64,000 nucleotides of DNA from Termitomyces sp. T153. Lineage: Eukaryota; Basidiomycota; Agaricomycetes; Agaricales; Lyophyllaceae. How positions within the stretch are numbered: the stretch's first letter is position 1; the number at the start of each line of letters is the position of its first letter. Below, piece by piece: positions 11,759-21,288 of this stretch. Both the position numbers and the translations under genes were made by a program. Location: contig JACKQL020000048.1 of assembly GCA_018296165.2 (NCBI GenBank), forward strand, positions 62,001-126,000, read 5' to 3'. The notes under the pieces were generated by a model, which had not been told where the DNA came from, made no database searches, and saw only the letters and a program-made list of their open reading frames with translations.

Positions 11759-12927
11759 ATGTCGGCGTCACGAACAGATCTCCTCGCCTGGCTTAACGAT
11801 CTCCTCCAAATCAATTACACAAAGGTCGAGCAATGTGGGAGCGGAGGCGCGTATTGTCAAATCATTGATTCGATTTACGGTGTGTGTTCTTGCCTGTATC
11901 GATAGGATGAGTTCAATTGAAAAGGAATGGATGGAATTTGCATCATTTGCAGGCGACGTGCCGATGAAGAGGGTCAAGATGAATGCGAAGCATGAGTATG
12001 AGTACATTGCGAACTTCAAAATTATGCAGAATATATTCAAGGCGAAGAAGATTGACAAAGTGCGTTTTGCGTTTTGCATTTTGCATTTCGTGCTCTCCAT
12101 CATCTTTTCTTCTATCTCTGCGCTACGTCCATCTGTTTTGTACTTATCACTCGTAACCCGCTTGGTGAACAGCCGATACCGGTAGAAAAGCTCGTCAAAT
12201 GCAAAATGCAGTACGTTCACCTTCTCTCCCCTCACATCTCATCTTATACTTCACATCACCTCACCACACCACCAGAGACAACCTCGAATTCCTGCAATGG
12301 ATGAAACGATTCTGGGATGCCAACTATGGTGGACAGGGGTACGATGCTGTCGGGCGGCGCGAGGGCGCTGTCGTCGATTCACCCGCAACCATCGCGCCGC
12401 TCGCTACGGGGCGCAGTGGATCTTCAGGCAACCTCAGTCTCGGGGGAATGGGAGTAGGAGGGAGAGCGGGAGGGAAGACGCCGGTGGGGGGCCATCGGAG
12501 TGGATCAGCGGCGAGCAATGAGACTGTGCAATTGTTGCAGGGACAGGTTAAGGAGTTATCGGGACATCTGGAGGGATTGGAGAAGGAGAGGGATTTTTAT
12601 TTTGAAAAGGTCGGTCTTCGTGTTCATTATATCTCGTGTCCCCTGTGACCGTTCCTGTGTCTCTATGTTGGCGTGGACTGATCCAATTTTCGATGTCATA
12701 GCTACGCGAGATTGAGATTCTGGTACAGCAACAGTTAGAGGCACGTGAGGCTGAGGGGAAGGACGACGAGACACTGAGGAAGATTCAGGCTATTCTCTAT
12801 TCTACAGAGGTTCGTCCTGTTTTTCTTTTCGTGCCCCTTCTCACCCGAGCGATGCTAACGTTTCACACAGGAGGGATTTGAGGTGCCCGATGCAGCAGGT
12901 CCTATCGACGAGGAGGAAACATTCTAG
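11759..12927 (+). CDS. EB1: microtubule plus-end-tracking protein EB1 (Mal3/Bim1 family)
   Basis: Spliced model: 11759-11879, 11953-12059, 12173-12210, 12276-12609, 12702-12809, 12871-12927, giving 254 aa; five GT-AG introns. Residues 1-~110 form the calponin-homology domain: SRTDLLAWLNDLL, YCQIIDSIYGDVPMKRV, NFKIMQNIFKAKKIDK and LEFLQWMKRFWDANYGG. A Gly/Ser-rich linker follows (~120-165). The EB1 dimerisation segment comes next, with a coiled coil leading into FYFEKLREIEILVQQQLE. The protein ends with acidic residues and EETF, an acidic-aromatic-like tail rather than the animal EEY/F. EB1 proteins bind growing microtubule ends and recruit partners. The gene is single-copy here, in the spacer of the inverted duplication. 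Confidence 0.93.
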
Positions 12928-13446
12928 AAACCCCTCACTCTCACTCCGGTTACGTACCTAGTCGTTTCGACTTGTTAGTAGTAGTAGTACACATACCCCA
13001 TCGATATCCCACCTATCAAATGGTATTCAGTGCGCGTTTTTCACTTTCCCTGCCTGGGTATTATGTTGATTCTTGCGTTCCCAATACGTTTGGTTGTGTT
13101 CAGTGGTTGTTCACTGAATTTGTGTCTTTCGATATCCTTTATTGGGATGATGCACTGACTGATGCAACGCTCGAGCTACGTCTTCTGCATTACGCGTTCT
13201 ACCCTGAGCAAGTTTTATTCGACTATTGCGAAGACTACAACTTCAAACATGTTAAGTGGAAAGTTCGGATAATGATTAACTTCGAATGTTATACAATACC
13301 AGAGTACTGCTCGGGGTCAATCTGGTTCTGTTGATCTTCTCTGATTTACAGTAAGTTGTAATCGGTAATGATAGGAGCATATGTAAATTTGAGGAAACAG
13401 GTCAAGTGTGCACGCAATCTGACTGTCCTTGGCAAGTATGAGTGTG
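12928..13446. other. intergenic, downstream of EB1
   Basis: About 520 bp. One ORF (12972-13334) has no recognised similarity and probably overlaps the EB1 3' UTR. Confidence 0.35.
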
Positions 13447-13870
13447 TTAAGGTCCTTTCCACATCCTCTTCGCAACCTTCACTCGCTGCGGTTCAAAGAT
13501 AGCCGGAAACTTCAGGGGCACAGTTGAGAGCTGGGTCGGGAAGTCTATCAGTACCAATATTCTGTTCGAGACTATGTCTATTGGCTGCATTTTGTCATCG
13601 TAGTGAAACTGGTAAGTAGGTTTTTGGGTCGATCTATTGGATGGACGAATATTGAAAGTCCAGAGTAGAGTGGCTAGATTTATCCATAGCAATCGCTCTG
13701 CACATGGACTGCCTGAGCATGCTATCGAGCCAAGCGTTACATTGGAATAGTAGCAACATCGTTGATCAAGACCAAAGGCACTTTGCCTTGTAACTTAGCT
13801 TGAGCCTGCCCTCTGAGTCGAGGAACCGTTCGGGCATGAATCGGTCATGGTCCTTGGAGTTATTTCGGTC
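13447..13870 (-). pseudogene. cytochrome P450 C-terminal remnant
   Basis: Read on the minus strand, the stretch from about 13870 gives DHDRFMPERFLDSEGRLK, the PERF segment of fungal class P450s. Further on, LGSIACSGSPCAERLLWIN followed by LATLLWTFNIRP matches the heme-loop cysteine and the helix after it. It then reads through VPLKFPAIFEP to a stop at 13447. The heme loop is degraded (LGSIACSG instead of FGxGxRxCxG), the frame shifts between the two segments, and no N-terminal exons were found. It is therefore a pseudogene or relic. It lies in the spacer between the inverted arms and has no counterpart in either arm. Confidence 0.72.
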
Positions 13871-13991
13871 ATGTTCAATTACCCTATCAAGAACGATTTG
13901 ATTATTGACTTGTCACCAGACAGTTTTGCCCACCATATAACAGCAAATATGATACTGTCCCTTGCAATAGAGTATTCTAATCACGTCAGCA

Positions 13992-14648
13992 ATGGATGAG
14001 TGGGGTGTGCCAAATTCAGCTAGATTTCCATGTCAGTTTTGGGAAATTAGTGGGAACATTTTTCGTGTCTGCAAGGCGTCATCGGAGGGTCTCGCGAAAG
14101 ATGTCATTGCGAAGTTAAGCAGAAAATTTGAATGCAATCAAAGAGCGTACGACCAAGAATTGCCTCAACGTGGGGAGGGAAGGAAAAGACGATCCTTCAA
14201 AGTCGGTAAGCGGTTAACTCCTACTACGATATTCAATTTCTCTTTGAGCTGTAACAATCCAGTCGGGATAACGAATACAAAGGACGAATGTCTCGGGAGA
14301 AACTGTAGTCCAACAGGGATTCAGAAGAAAATTGAAAAATATATAAAACCCTATGACCGTTTCAACGGCTGCCTCACCAAATTAGCTGAGCTTGTTTATT
14401 TAGTCAGAAGAATATACGTACCACGGCAAACTGTCTCACCAGGCGGCGTTGATTTTTTCCTCAGAGTTGATCTTGTTTTGCAAAGAGAGCAGTCGATTCG
14501 GAAAATGTTCGATTTCTTTGTGGCACAGGACATACGTATTCATGTCGGACGCCTTGCCAGTGCTGGCTTTATTAACGAGTTTCTCGTACAATACTTCATT
14601 CTGCTTCCAGTATTGATTGTGCACGGATTTTCCATGGCATCGGCCTAG
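13992..14648 (+). CDS. uncharacterised ORF in the inverted-repeat spacer
   Basis: A 218-codon ORF with no recognised family. It contains a basic stretch (GEGRKRRSFKVGKR) and a hydrophobic C-terminus (FLVQYFILLPVLIVHG). A 74-codon ORF on the opposite strand (14660-14436), in which RCHGKSVHNQYWKQNEVLYE and KEIEHFPNRLLSLQNKI look protein-like, competes with it and may be an exon of a minus-strand gene. I cannot decide which strand, if either, is coding. Confidence 0.25.
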   Translation: MDEWGVPNSARFPCQFWEISGNIFRVCKASSEGLAKDVIAKLSRKFECNQRAYDQELPQRGEGRKRRSFKVGKRLTPTTIFNFSLSCNNPVGITNTKDECLGRNCSPTGIQKKIEKYIKPYDRFNGCLTKLAELVYLVRRIYVPRQTVSPGGVDFFLRVDLVLQREQSIRKMFDFFVAQDIRIHVGRLASAGFINEFLVQYFILLPVLIVHGFSMASA

Positions 14649-14823
14649 GAATCCAGCCAAAGAAGGGAAAGATATTGATGATACTGGCAGCCGGAGTCCA
14701 TGAGGTAGGCTACCTCGGCAAGATTCTCAGGTTAAAATACGATCATAAATGTTAAGAGAGGATTCTACACCTCTATTTCCTTATTTGATACAGATTACCA
14801 ATACTTGCAATTTTATTCCTATT

Positions 14824-15570
14824 CCGTACACCGCGGCGAATACCATTAGTCCCGCCAGATTCCGCGTGAATATCCAAAAAACCAGACAGGAAAGTCCAGA
14901 GAAGAATGCGGACGGCGTGAGGAGGTTGAAGCGGCCTAGGGAATCGGAGAGGTATGCGGGTGCGATGCGCCCAAAGACACCACCTGCGTTCAGAACGGCG
15001 AGGACGTAGAAGGCTTTTTGGGATGAGATCGAGAGGTGTTGAGCATACTCCACAATGTACATGAATGGAATGAATAGGCCTAGTAAGTATGGTCGCGGAT
15101 GAGGTCAGCGCGTGTTTCTTGATGTATAGTGATCTGGATTTGGAAACTACCGAGGGCCACTAGACAGGATCCAATAGCGAGGAGAATGTATTTGGTATCG
15201 GAGAAGGTTTTGAGTGATATGCAACAATCTGTTCGTTTTGTAGACGAATGATTCCTCACACACAGCGTCGCCATGACGCAACATACTGCATTATCGAGTA
15301 GACCACGCCGCCTGATGTAGTTTAGCGTCGAAATTAGAGTTGACCAATGGAACGAACCAATGCTAGACCCGGCCGCTACGATTCCTAATGCAGTTGCTCG
15401 GTACTTCTTGAAGTAAGTTGCGGTACTCGATGGGGAGGGATAGAACCTGTGGAGAGGATTGAATTGGATGTTGCTGCAGTTGAAGGAATGGAAGGCGCAC
15501 AGCAGGCCAACACCGAGGCCGAAAAGGATACCCTGGGTGAGGACGAACTCTTATAGTTGTGATGATAAGC
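14824..15570 (-). pseudogene. truncated MFS transporter copy
   Basis: Minus-strand copy of the middle of the porter at 9006-10679. It keeps IYIVEYAQHLSISS, GRIAPAYLSDSLGRFN and CVRNHSSTKRTDCC. The 3' end is cut off at the duplication breakpoint: the frame runs from FAAVYG straight into unrelated residues (GIGIKLQVLVICIK). The 5' exons, including the start codon and first helices, are removed by the deletion at 15570/15571. One donor has also changed (GTACGT to GTAGTT). It cannot encode a working transporter. Confidence 0.88.
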
Positions 15571-16225
15571 TAATCAGGTGGTAAATTTAGATGCCACAGA
15601 CTATCTAAAATGGACATGGCCCCAGGAAACGAACAGCGACTTTTGAATTCAATCATAAATATCCCGAAGTTGAGATCAGACGGAAGCAAGGCGAGGGTCA
15701 TATCGTTATGGTTACGGAGAACAATCCCTGGTCTGAGATGAAGGTTCCGAAATAATGTGAGTCACGTTTTGACGACAAAACATCGTAAAGGACCCTCGGC
15801 ACTCCCCGTGCACGACAAGATCGCAGGGAAATCTCGATACGTCCTTGATATTCGATTGGAAGGATATTGTTGAGTCTTAAGAAGAAAGTGAAAGAATAGT
15901 GTACCACGAGAATGGTCATCGACAGAGGAATTGAAGTATGTTCCTGACGACATTGCACAAAGCACCCACAGTATTGAAAGCCTGCCACGAGGACGACTGT
16001 AGGTGGATGGACCTATGCATATGACAACTGACCAGATCAGTTCCTGTACCACTAAGGGAGCGAGGAAATGATGGGACCGGACTCTGGCATAGTCATATCT
16101 TCTGTCAAGAAAGACTGGTCAGTTTCATGGAAGTCGACCGGCGATCAGAAACGATTAATCACAAATCGTTGAGAAGTCCTGAGTCGACAACAATTTGCTC
16201 TGTTCAATCGAATTTTCAGACCATT
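15571..16225. other. unassigned right-arm segment
   Basis: Mirror of about 7623-8283. ORFs on the minus strand (15698-15988, 15762-16052) do not keep the same frame as their left-arm counterparts, because of small indels around 15950. This argues against a conserved gene here. Confidence 0.4.
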
Positions 16226-17062
16226 TCAGACCTCCGCATGTGTCTTATTCCGCTGGTTCTTCATCTCCCTGTATCTCGCGATAGCTTTCTCCCTCTCCGT
16301 CTCCATCAATTGTTTTTGCGCCATCGAGAGTACACCATCACGTTTTCCTCCCAACCCGTGGTCTGAAGCAACGGCACCGCGAGGAAGTCGTTTGAACTCA
16401 GGTGGAGCTTGAGCGATGTCATTTAGTCGTCGCGGAGCACAGGAGGAATGTGTGAGAAACTCTTTGGCTTTATTGGCATGCTTGTCGGGATTAGCGACTA
16501 GAGTAGGGGGATGTTTCGAGGTCGTCTTGTTCGATCTTTTCTCATCATCCTTAGAAATATGCGCATTCTTCGCGAGTTTTGCCTCCTTGTCCGCCTTGGC
16601 TACGCTGCGAACCGTAGTATTCGAAGATTGAACGGCAGCTTTTACAAGCGGCCGCATGTCATCTTCGACTCGTCTGGAAGTATTAGTGGTCGGTATTCAG
16701 CTGGCCCATGATCATCGATGTAAAAGCACATACCGATTAAAATGCTGGATCGATTCCCCTGGTTTGATGACGAGTTTCGAAGTGACCCGGGCCTCCTTCC
16801 TCTTGCTTTTCGAATCACTTGTATCTTTATCCCGTTTTCTACGTTTACCGTCTTGTTTTTGATCGCTGTCATCCTCGAGTTTCCTCTTCTTTGATTTATA
16901 TTGCTCCCTGATTGTTCCTGCATTCAAAACACGGGCAACGGCTTTTGGAATGGGTTCGTTACTTGAAGACCCTTCTATTGTGCCATATTGTCTTCCCTTG
17001 GACAAAATTAAACATGAGTCGGAGGGACAAAAACCAATATAGATACCTCTGCTTCCTTTCAT
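16226..17062 (-). pseudogene. CCDC137-like gene, right copy with lost start codon context
   Basis: Mirror copy of 6861-7622 with the same single intron. Exon 2 (16657-16226) is open for 143 codons with about a dozen substitutions. The original ATG is followed by an in-frame TAG at codon 4, and a 1-nt deletion nearby puts it out of frame with the rest. The basic region is still open when read from an upstream ATG at 17062, which would add a new N-terminus (MKGSRGIYIGFCPSD). It is therefore either a pseudogene or a copy restarted from an upstream codon; I favour pseudogene because the other right-arm genes are also broken. Confidence 0.68.
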
Positions 17063-18254
17063 TCTGCCTAACAGAAAATTTTGCGCGTTTATGGGGCATG
17101 ATCGATCACAGTCTGTCTGCGTGAACGAAGAGAAGGAATCCCCAACTGTCTCTCTTACGTAAGTAACGAGATCTTGTTTGCATCTATTTTGTTCTCTTAT
17201 TTGCGTAACTCTGCGCCCACTGCGACAATCGAACGACAGATTGACAACCTAAGTGAGATAAATGCACTTGTATCCTAACCATTCTCAAGTCCTTTTGATC
17301 ATGGCAAAGTTTGTGAAGGGAAGCGGTAGCTCCTGGACCAGTGGAATATATCTCTCGACCTTATGTGTCCGCAGTTGTACCGCAGTTTGATGTTCGTACA
17401 AGAATTCGAAGTAGTGTCCGCATGGTGTCATTATCCCAACTGTCACGGTCCATCTACAGCCGTATGGCAACAATAGGGTAATCCAAAGCTGGTGCAACCC
17501 TCGATTCGGACCAGGGTTCAGTGGTATTTTTGTTTTGCTCAATCGAATCGACTTAGAAAGGATAATTCCCCTCCACCAGTTGACTATCAGTTTTTGACAA
17601 TTCTTAGCATTGCCGTCAAGGCCAACTGTGTGATAACACCATGACATTACCTCACTTCTCTGGTGCTTTCTTACCATGCTAGCCTCACGGATCGTCAACA
17701 GCAAAAGGATATTTTTATGCAGGCTTATTTTGATCTGTTTGCCAAATATGAAGCTAATTCAATACTCAGAGTCCGGAGTCCAACTCTGATAACATGACCA
17801 CTAGCTCTCCAACCCACTCTGGATATGTCTTCTGATTCTGAATCGGAACCTACATTGCTCTGCCTAATTTTGGTCAAAAAAATTTTAAATCCATTTTCCT
17901 ATCAATACCTTTGCTCGGTGCGATGAATTGGAGCTATACTTATGCCATTCTAGGATGATTGTTCTCATGGGTGAATGTTCCGTCTGAATCTTCCGCTATC
18001 GGTTCCATGTGTCTCAGTCAGTCGTAATTGTCCGTATGCGCACAAGAAATATTGTTTATCCTGTCTTCGTGCTGCTATTTTTGTGAAGTTCATCTGGAAC
18101 AAGCCTTCTCCTGTATCGGCAGCTTGGATTGAATCAATGAGTTCCTGCGACTACCTATCGCATAAAGGTACGGGCGATGCATCCGTCTACAAAATTGGAT
18201 TCTTGGCTGCTTTAAAAGACGTGGAATAGCCGGGTTAATGATTGACCCACCACC
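17063..18254. other. right-arm intergenic region with a 139-codon ORF
   Basis: Mirror of 5618-6860. A minus-strand ORF at 17704-17285 is open for 139 codons and contains WTVTVGIMTPCGHY and QTAVQLRTHKVERYIPLVQ. The left arm keeps only the last 62 codons open. No family was recognised. It is reported as sequence content rather than as a gene. Confidence 0.35.
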
Positions 18255-20436
18255 ATGCTTTTGCATACCCTGCGCTTTCTTGCCGCCTTTCCTGTAATTG
18301 GAGTCATCGGCGGCCAGGTCCCACTTGTTGACGGCGTTCTGGGCGGTGTACCAAAACCTTCCAGTCTGAAGCCTCAGGTTTTAGAACAAGCCTCCACTGC
18401 CGCTACAACTCCGGGAGCACTTCGCGTGACTGAGAATTCCGGTGTTTGTGGTAATTGATCATCTCTCGTCCTACGACAGACTTGTCTCTCAATCAAGTTC
18501 TAGAAACCACGCCAGGAGTCTACCAGGCTTCTGGATATGGTGATCTCACTGCTAATGAGAGTATCTGGTATGTTCTATGATCGATTCACTCGAGTGACTA
18601 AAAATTTCAACTTCTTAACACAGGTTCTGGTTCTTCGCGGCGCGCAATAACTCTGATAAAGCTCCCTTGGCTTTATGGTTCAACGGAGGGGTACGTCAAT
18701 CCTTGGATATGCAGTCATCATTATATACTAGTTGTATGCATCTGTAGCCGGGAAGTTCAAGTATGTTTGGTCTCTTCCAAGAACTCGGCCCTTGTCGCAT
18801 TAAGAACGATAGTTCTACCGTCTCCTTGAATCCGTTTTCCTGGAATAATGAAGCGAATCTTCTCTTCATTGATCAACCAGTCGGAGTGGGTTTCTCGCAC
18901 GGCGATATGAAAGTCGGAACATCCCAGGAAGCTGCAGCTGATGTGTGGAGCTTTTTACAAATTTTCTTTAAAGACACGAGGTTCTCCAAATTCTTGGCAA
19001 ACGATTTGGCGATCTGGACTGAATCGTAAGATGTCTTTACACTGCCTAGTGTCATAGGCCGACGACAAGTTTTCTAGTTATGGCGGACATTATGGACCTA
19101 CTTTCGCAGCGTGAGTATTGTCTACTGCCAGTTGATTTTGAAACAATTCGAGCCATCATGTGCTTTAGGTATTTCCTCAGCCAAAATGAAGCCATTGATG
19201 CTGGCACTGTTCTGGGCTCGAAATTGAATCTCAAGGTCCTCGGCATTGGTAACGGATTGACGGTGATTTCTTTCCTTGCACGCAGTCCTACTCTCTTTGA
19301 TGATTTATATGTCCAGGATCCTTTGAATCAATATCCTGGATATATCACCTACGCTGCGTCAAATCCCTATCATCCCCTCGTCTCGTCCTCGATCATCTCT
19401 CGCGCTAACACTACTGGACTTCTAGCGGTGGCTGTCGCGCACAGGTGAAATAACCTTTATGTCATTGACTTGAAAGTTTTCTGAACCATCCTTTCCTCAG
19501 ATCACGAATTGTAATAACGGTGGTTCGAATGCAGTTTGCTCAGGAGCTCAAAGCTTCTGTAATAATAACATTCTCGACCCTTTGGCTGGAAACTGGGATG
19601 TACGTAATGCCAGACCCGCCTGAAGTTCTAGTTCTGCGTGTTCTTCTAACTTCGTATCTTGAAAAAGGTTTACTATGTCCTCACAGCCAATCCTGATCCA
19701 TACCCTCCCGACTTTAGCCGTTACCTCGCATCAGTTAGAACTCAAATCGGAGCGGAAGTCTCATGGCAACAGACAAACATGAATGTATACAACAATTTTG
19801 CTTCCACAGGTTTGTCTGGTGTTATAGTCTCGGCCTTATGAGCACAGTATGAACCTTAGTGTCAGGTGATTGGATGAGGAATTCAAGACCTAACTTGGAG
19901 ACTGTCATCGATGCAGGAGTACGTCCTGGCCACCTATGCAATTCGAATCAAAATTGACTATCTCATAGGTCAGGGTCATTGTCTATGATGGAGATGCTGT
20001 AAGTCGAATACTACAATCAAATTGAATCGATATTAATCTTTCACGACAGGATTACATTTGCAACTTTCACGGCGTTGAGGCGATGGTAAGCCTGCCCTCC
20101 CAGCGTTACGCATAGCCTGTTGTACTCAATACATGGCAATAGGTCGATGCGCTGCAGACGAAATTTACCTCTTTGTACCAACAACAGCAATTTACCAATT
20201 ACACCGTCAACGGCCAAGTGGCTGGCATTTACAAGAATGCAGGAACTTTCTCTTATATGCGTGTCTTTGGAGCCGGGCACGAGGTTCCTGCTTACACGGT
20301 TCGTCTTTGCCACTCAAACCTATGACGTAAATATCGACTGATGGAATTCCCTCAGTTTGGAACCCTGGCCGTGGGGCAAGCAGCAGCTCAGATGTTCACT
20401 CAAATTATGCGTAATCAGAGTCTTACTCCGACATAA
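18255..20436 (+). pseudogene. serine carboxypeptidase S10, right copy with a frameshift
   Basis: Mirror copy of 3451-5617, from ATG at 18255 to TAA at 20434-20436. Signal peptide, [17 protein letters not shown] and [10 protein letters not shown] are all present, and the introns have GT-AG ends (for example 18451 to the acceptor at GTTCTAG near 18503). Near 19412 one T is missing relative to the left copy and to the family pattern. The exon then reads TTGLLAVAVAHR instead of the expected TWTSSGGCRAQ, and joins the next exon (ITNCNNGGSNAVC) in the wrong frame. Downstream exons are otherwise open. Unless this is a sequencing error, the copy is a young pseudogene. Confidence 0.75.
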
Positions 20437-21288
20437 GTTGGGAATATCGGATCTTACGAATCACCATTGTCTTCAGAGATAACGGGTGTAATTATGTACT
20501 CTTGTGAATTTGCAGAAGAATTTCCGTCTGACCGAGTGGTGATCTTCATGTGATCATGGCATGCGCACATGGAAACGAAGCCGCAGGAAAATCTTCCTGG
20601 CCATCTGATAAGCACTGGCTACATCATTTGGTCACTGTATTTGTGCTGCTGCCGGTATCTCTGTGAAGCTTGTCATACAAAAACAGTTCGCGTTCACTAC
20701 TATGAAATACGGGGGGCTGCAAAAACTCTTAAAGAGGATCAACACTCCGCGAGATAGTAGAGGATAGTCAGGTCTAGACTCTGGGAGAGGAGTAGTCAGG
20801 AAGTCAGAATGTGGTTCGTCATCAACCCAAGTACCAGAAAGTCCGAGCCGGTATTGTATTCGTTCGCTCATCCGTTGTATCATCTCCCGTCACGGGTCCA
20901 CCCTTTCTTCTTCCTGGGGCAGAGTGGCAGTAGATGGCACACCATTCCTGGTCTGAGTCTGAAGACAGTGTGACGTCGATATCGAAAGGGTGTTGATGTC
21001 GGAGGAGCCAAATACATGCGGGATCTATCACTCCCCCGATCAGTATGGCGAAGCTCCGTACATCAGGGTTTCCAAGACGGGTAGCATCGCCGCCGCCGCC
21101 ATTGCCGCCAGTTACAACCGAAAATTGAAAGTACAACTAGCACGCAAATAAGCACAAAGTTCCACTGTGCCTCTAACAATGGCGCCGATGGTACGACGCT
21201 TTACCTCCGGAATCACGCTCGCCTGTGAGAAGCAGAAGAAAGACTAATTGTTAGGCAAGTATTCTGTGCATAGAAGAGGCTCAAAATA
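20437..21288. other. unassigned end of the right arm
   Basis: Mirror of about 2588-3450. Contains a shorter GGC microsatellite near 21090 and ORFs without recognised similarity. Confidence 0.35.

Larger units (their letters stand above)
14824..21288 (-). repeat. right arm of the large inverted duplication
   Basis: Reverse-orientation copy of 2588-10331, ~6.47 kb long. It begins inside the MFS gene: CCGTACACCGCGG at 14824 is the complement of the left-arm end, and sequence before it is unrelated to the MFS gene. It lacks 1,236 bp at a junction at 15570/15571. All three genes it carries are damaged: MFS truncated at both ends, CCDC137-like with a lost start, and S10 with a 1-nt deletion. This marks it as the derived copy. 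Confidence 0.92.

Noticed and set aside
12199..12648. 149-codon ORF as an independent gene
   Set aside because: It is EB1 exon 4 read through flanking introns; the spliced EB1 model explains it.
2588..21288. Assembly artefact (haplotypes joined head to head)
   Set aside because: The arms differ by several percent, have gene-inactivating indels and a 1.2 kb deletion only on one side, and end at a unique internal breakpoint. Not fully excluded without reads.
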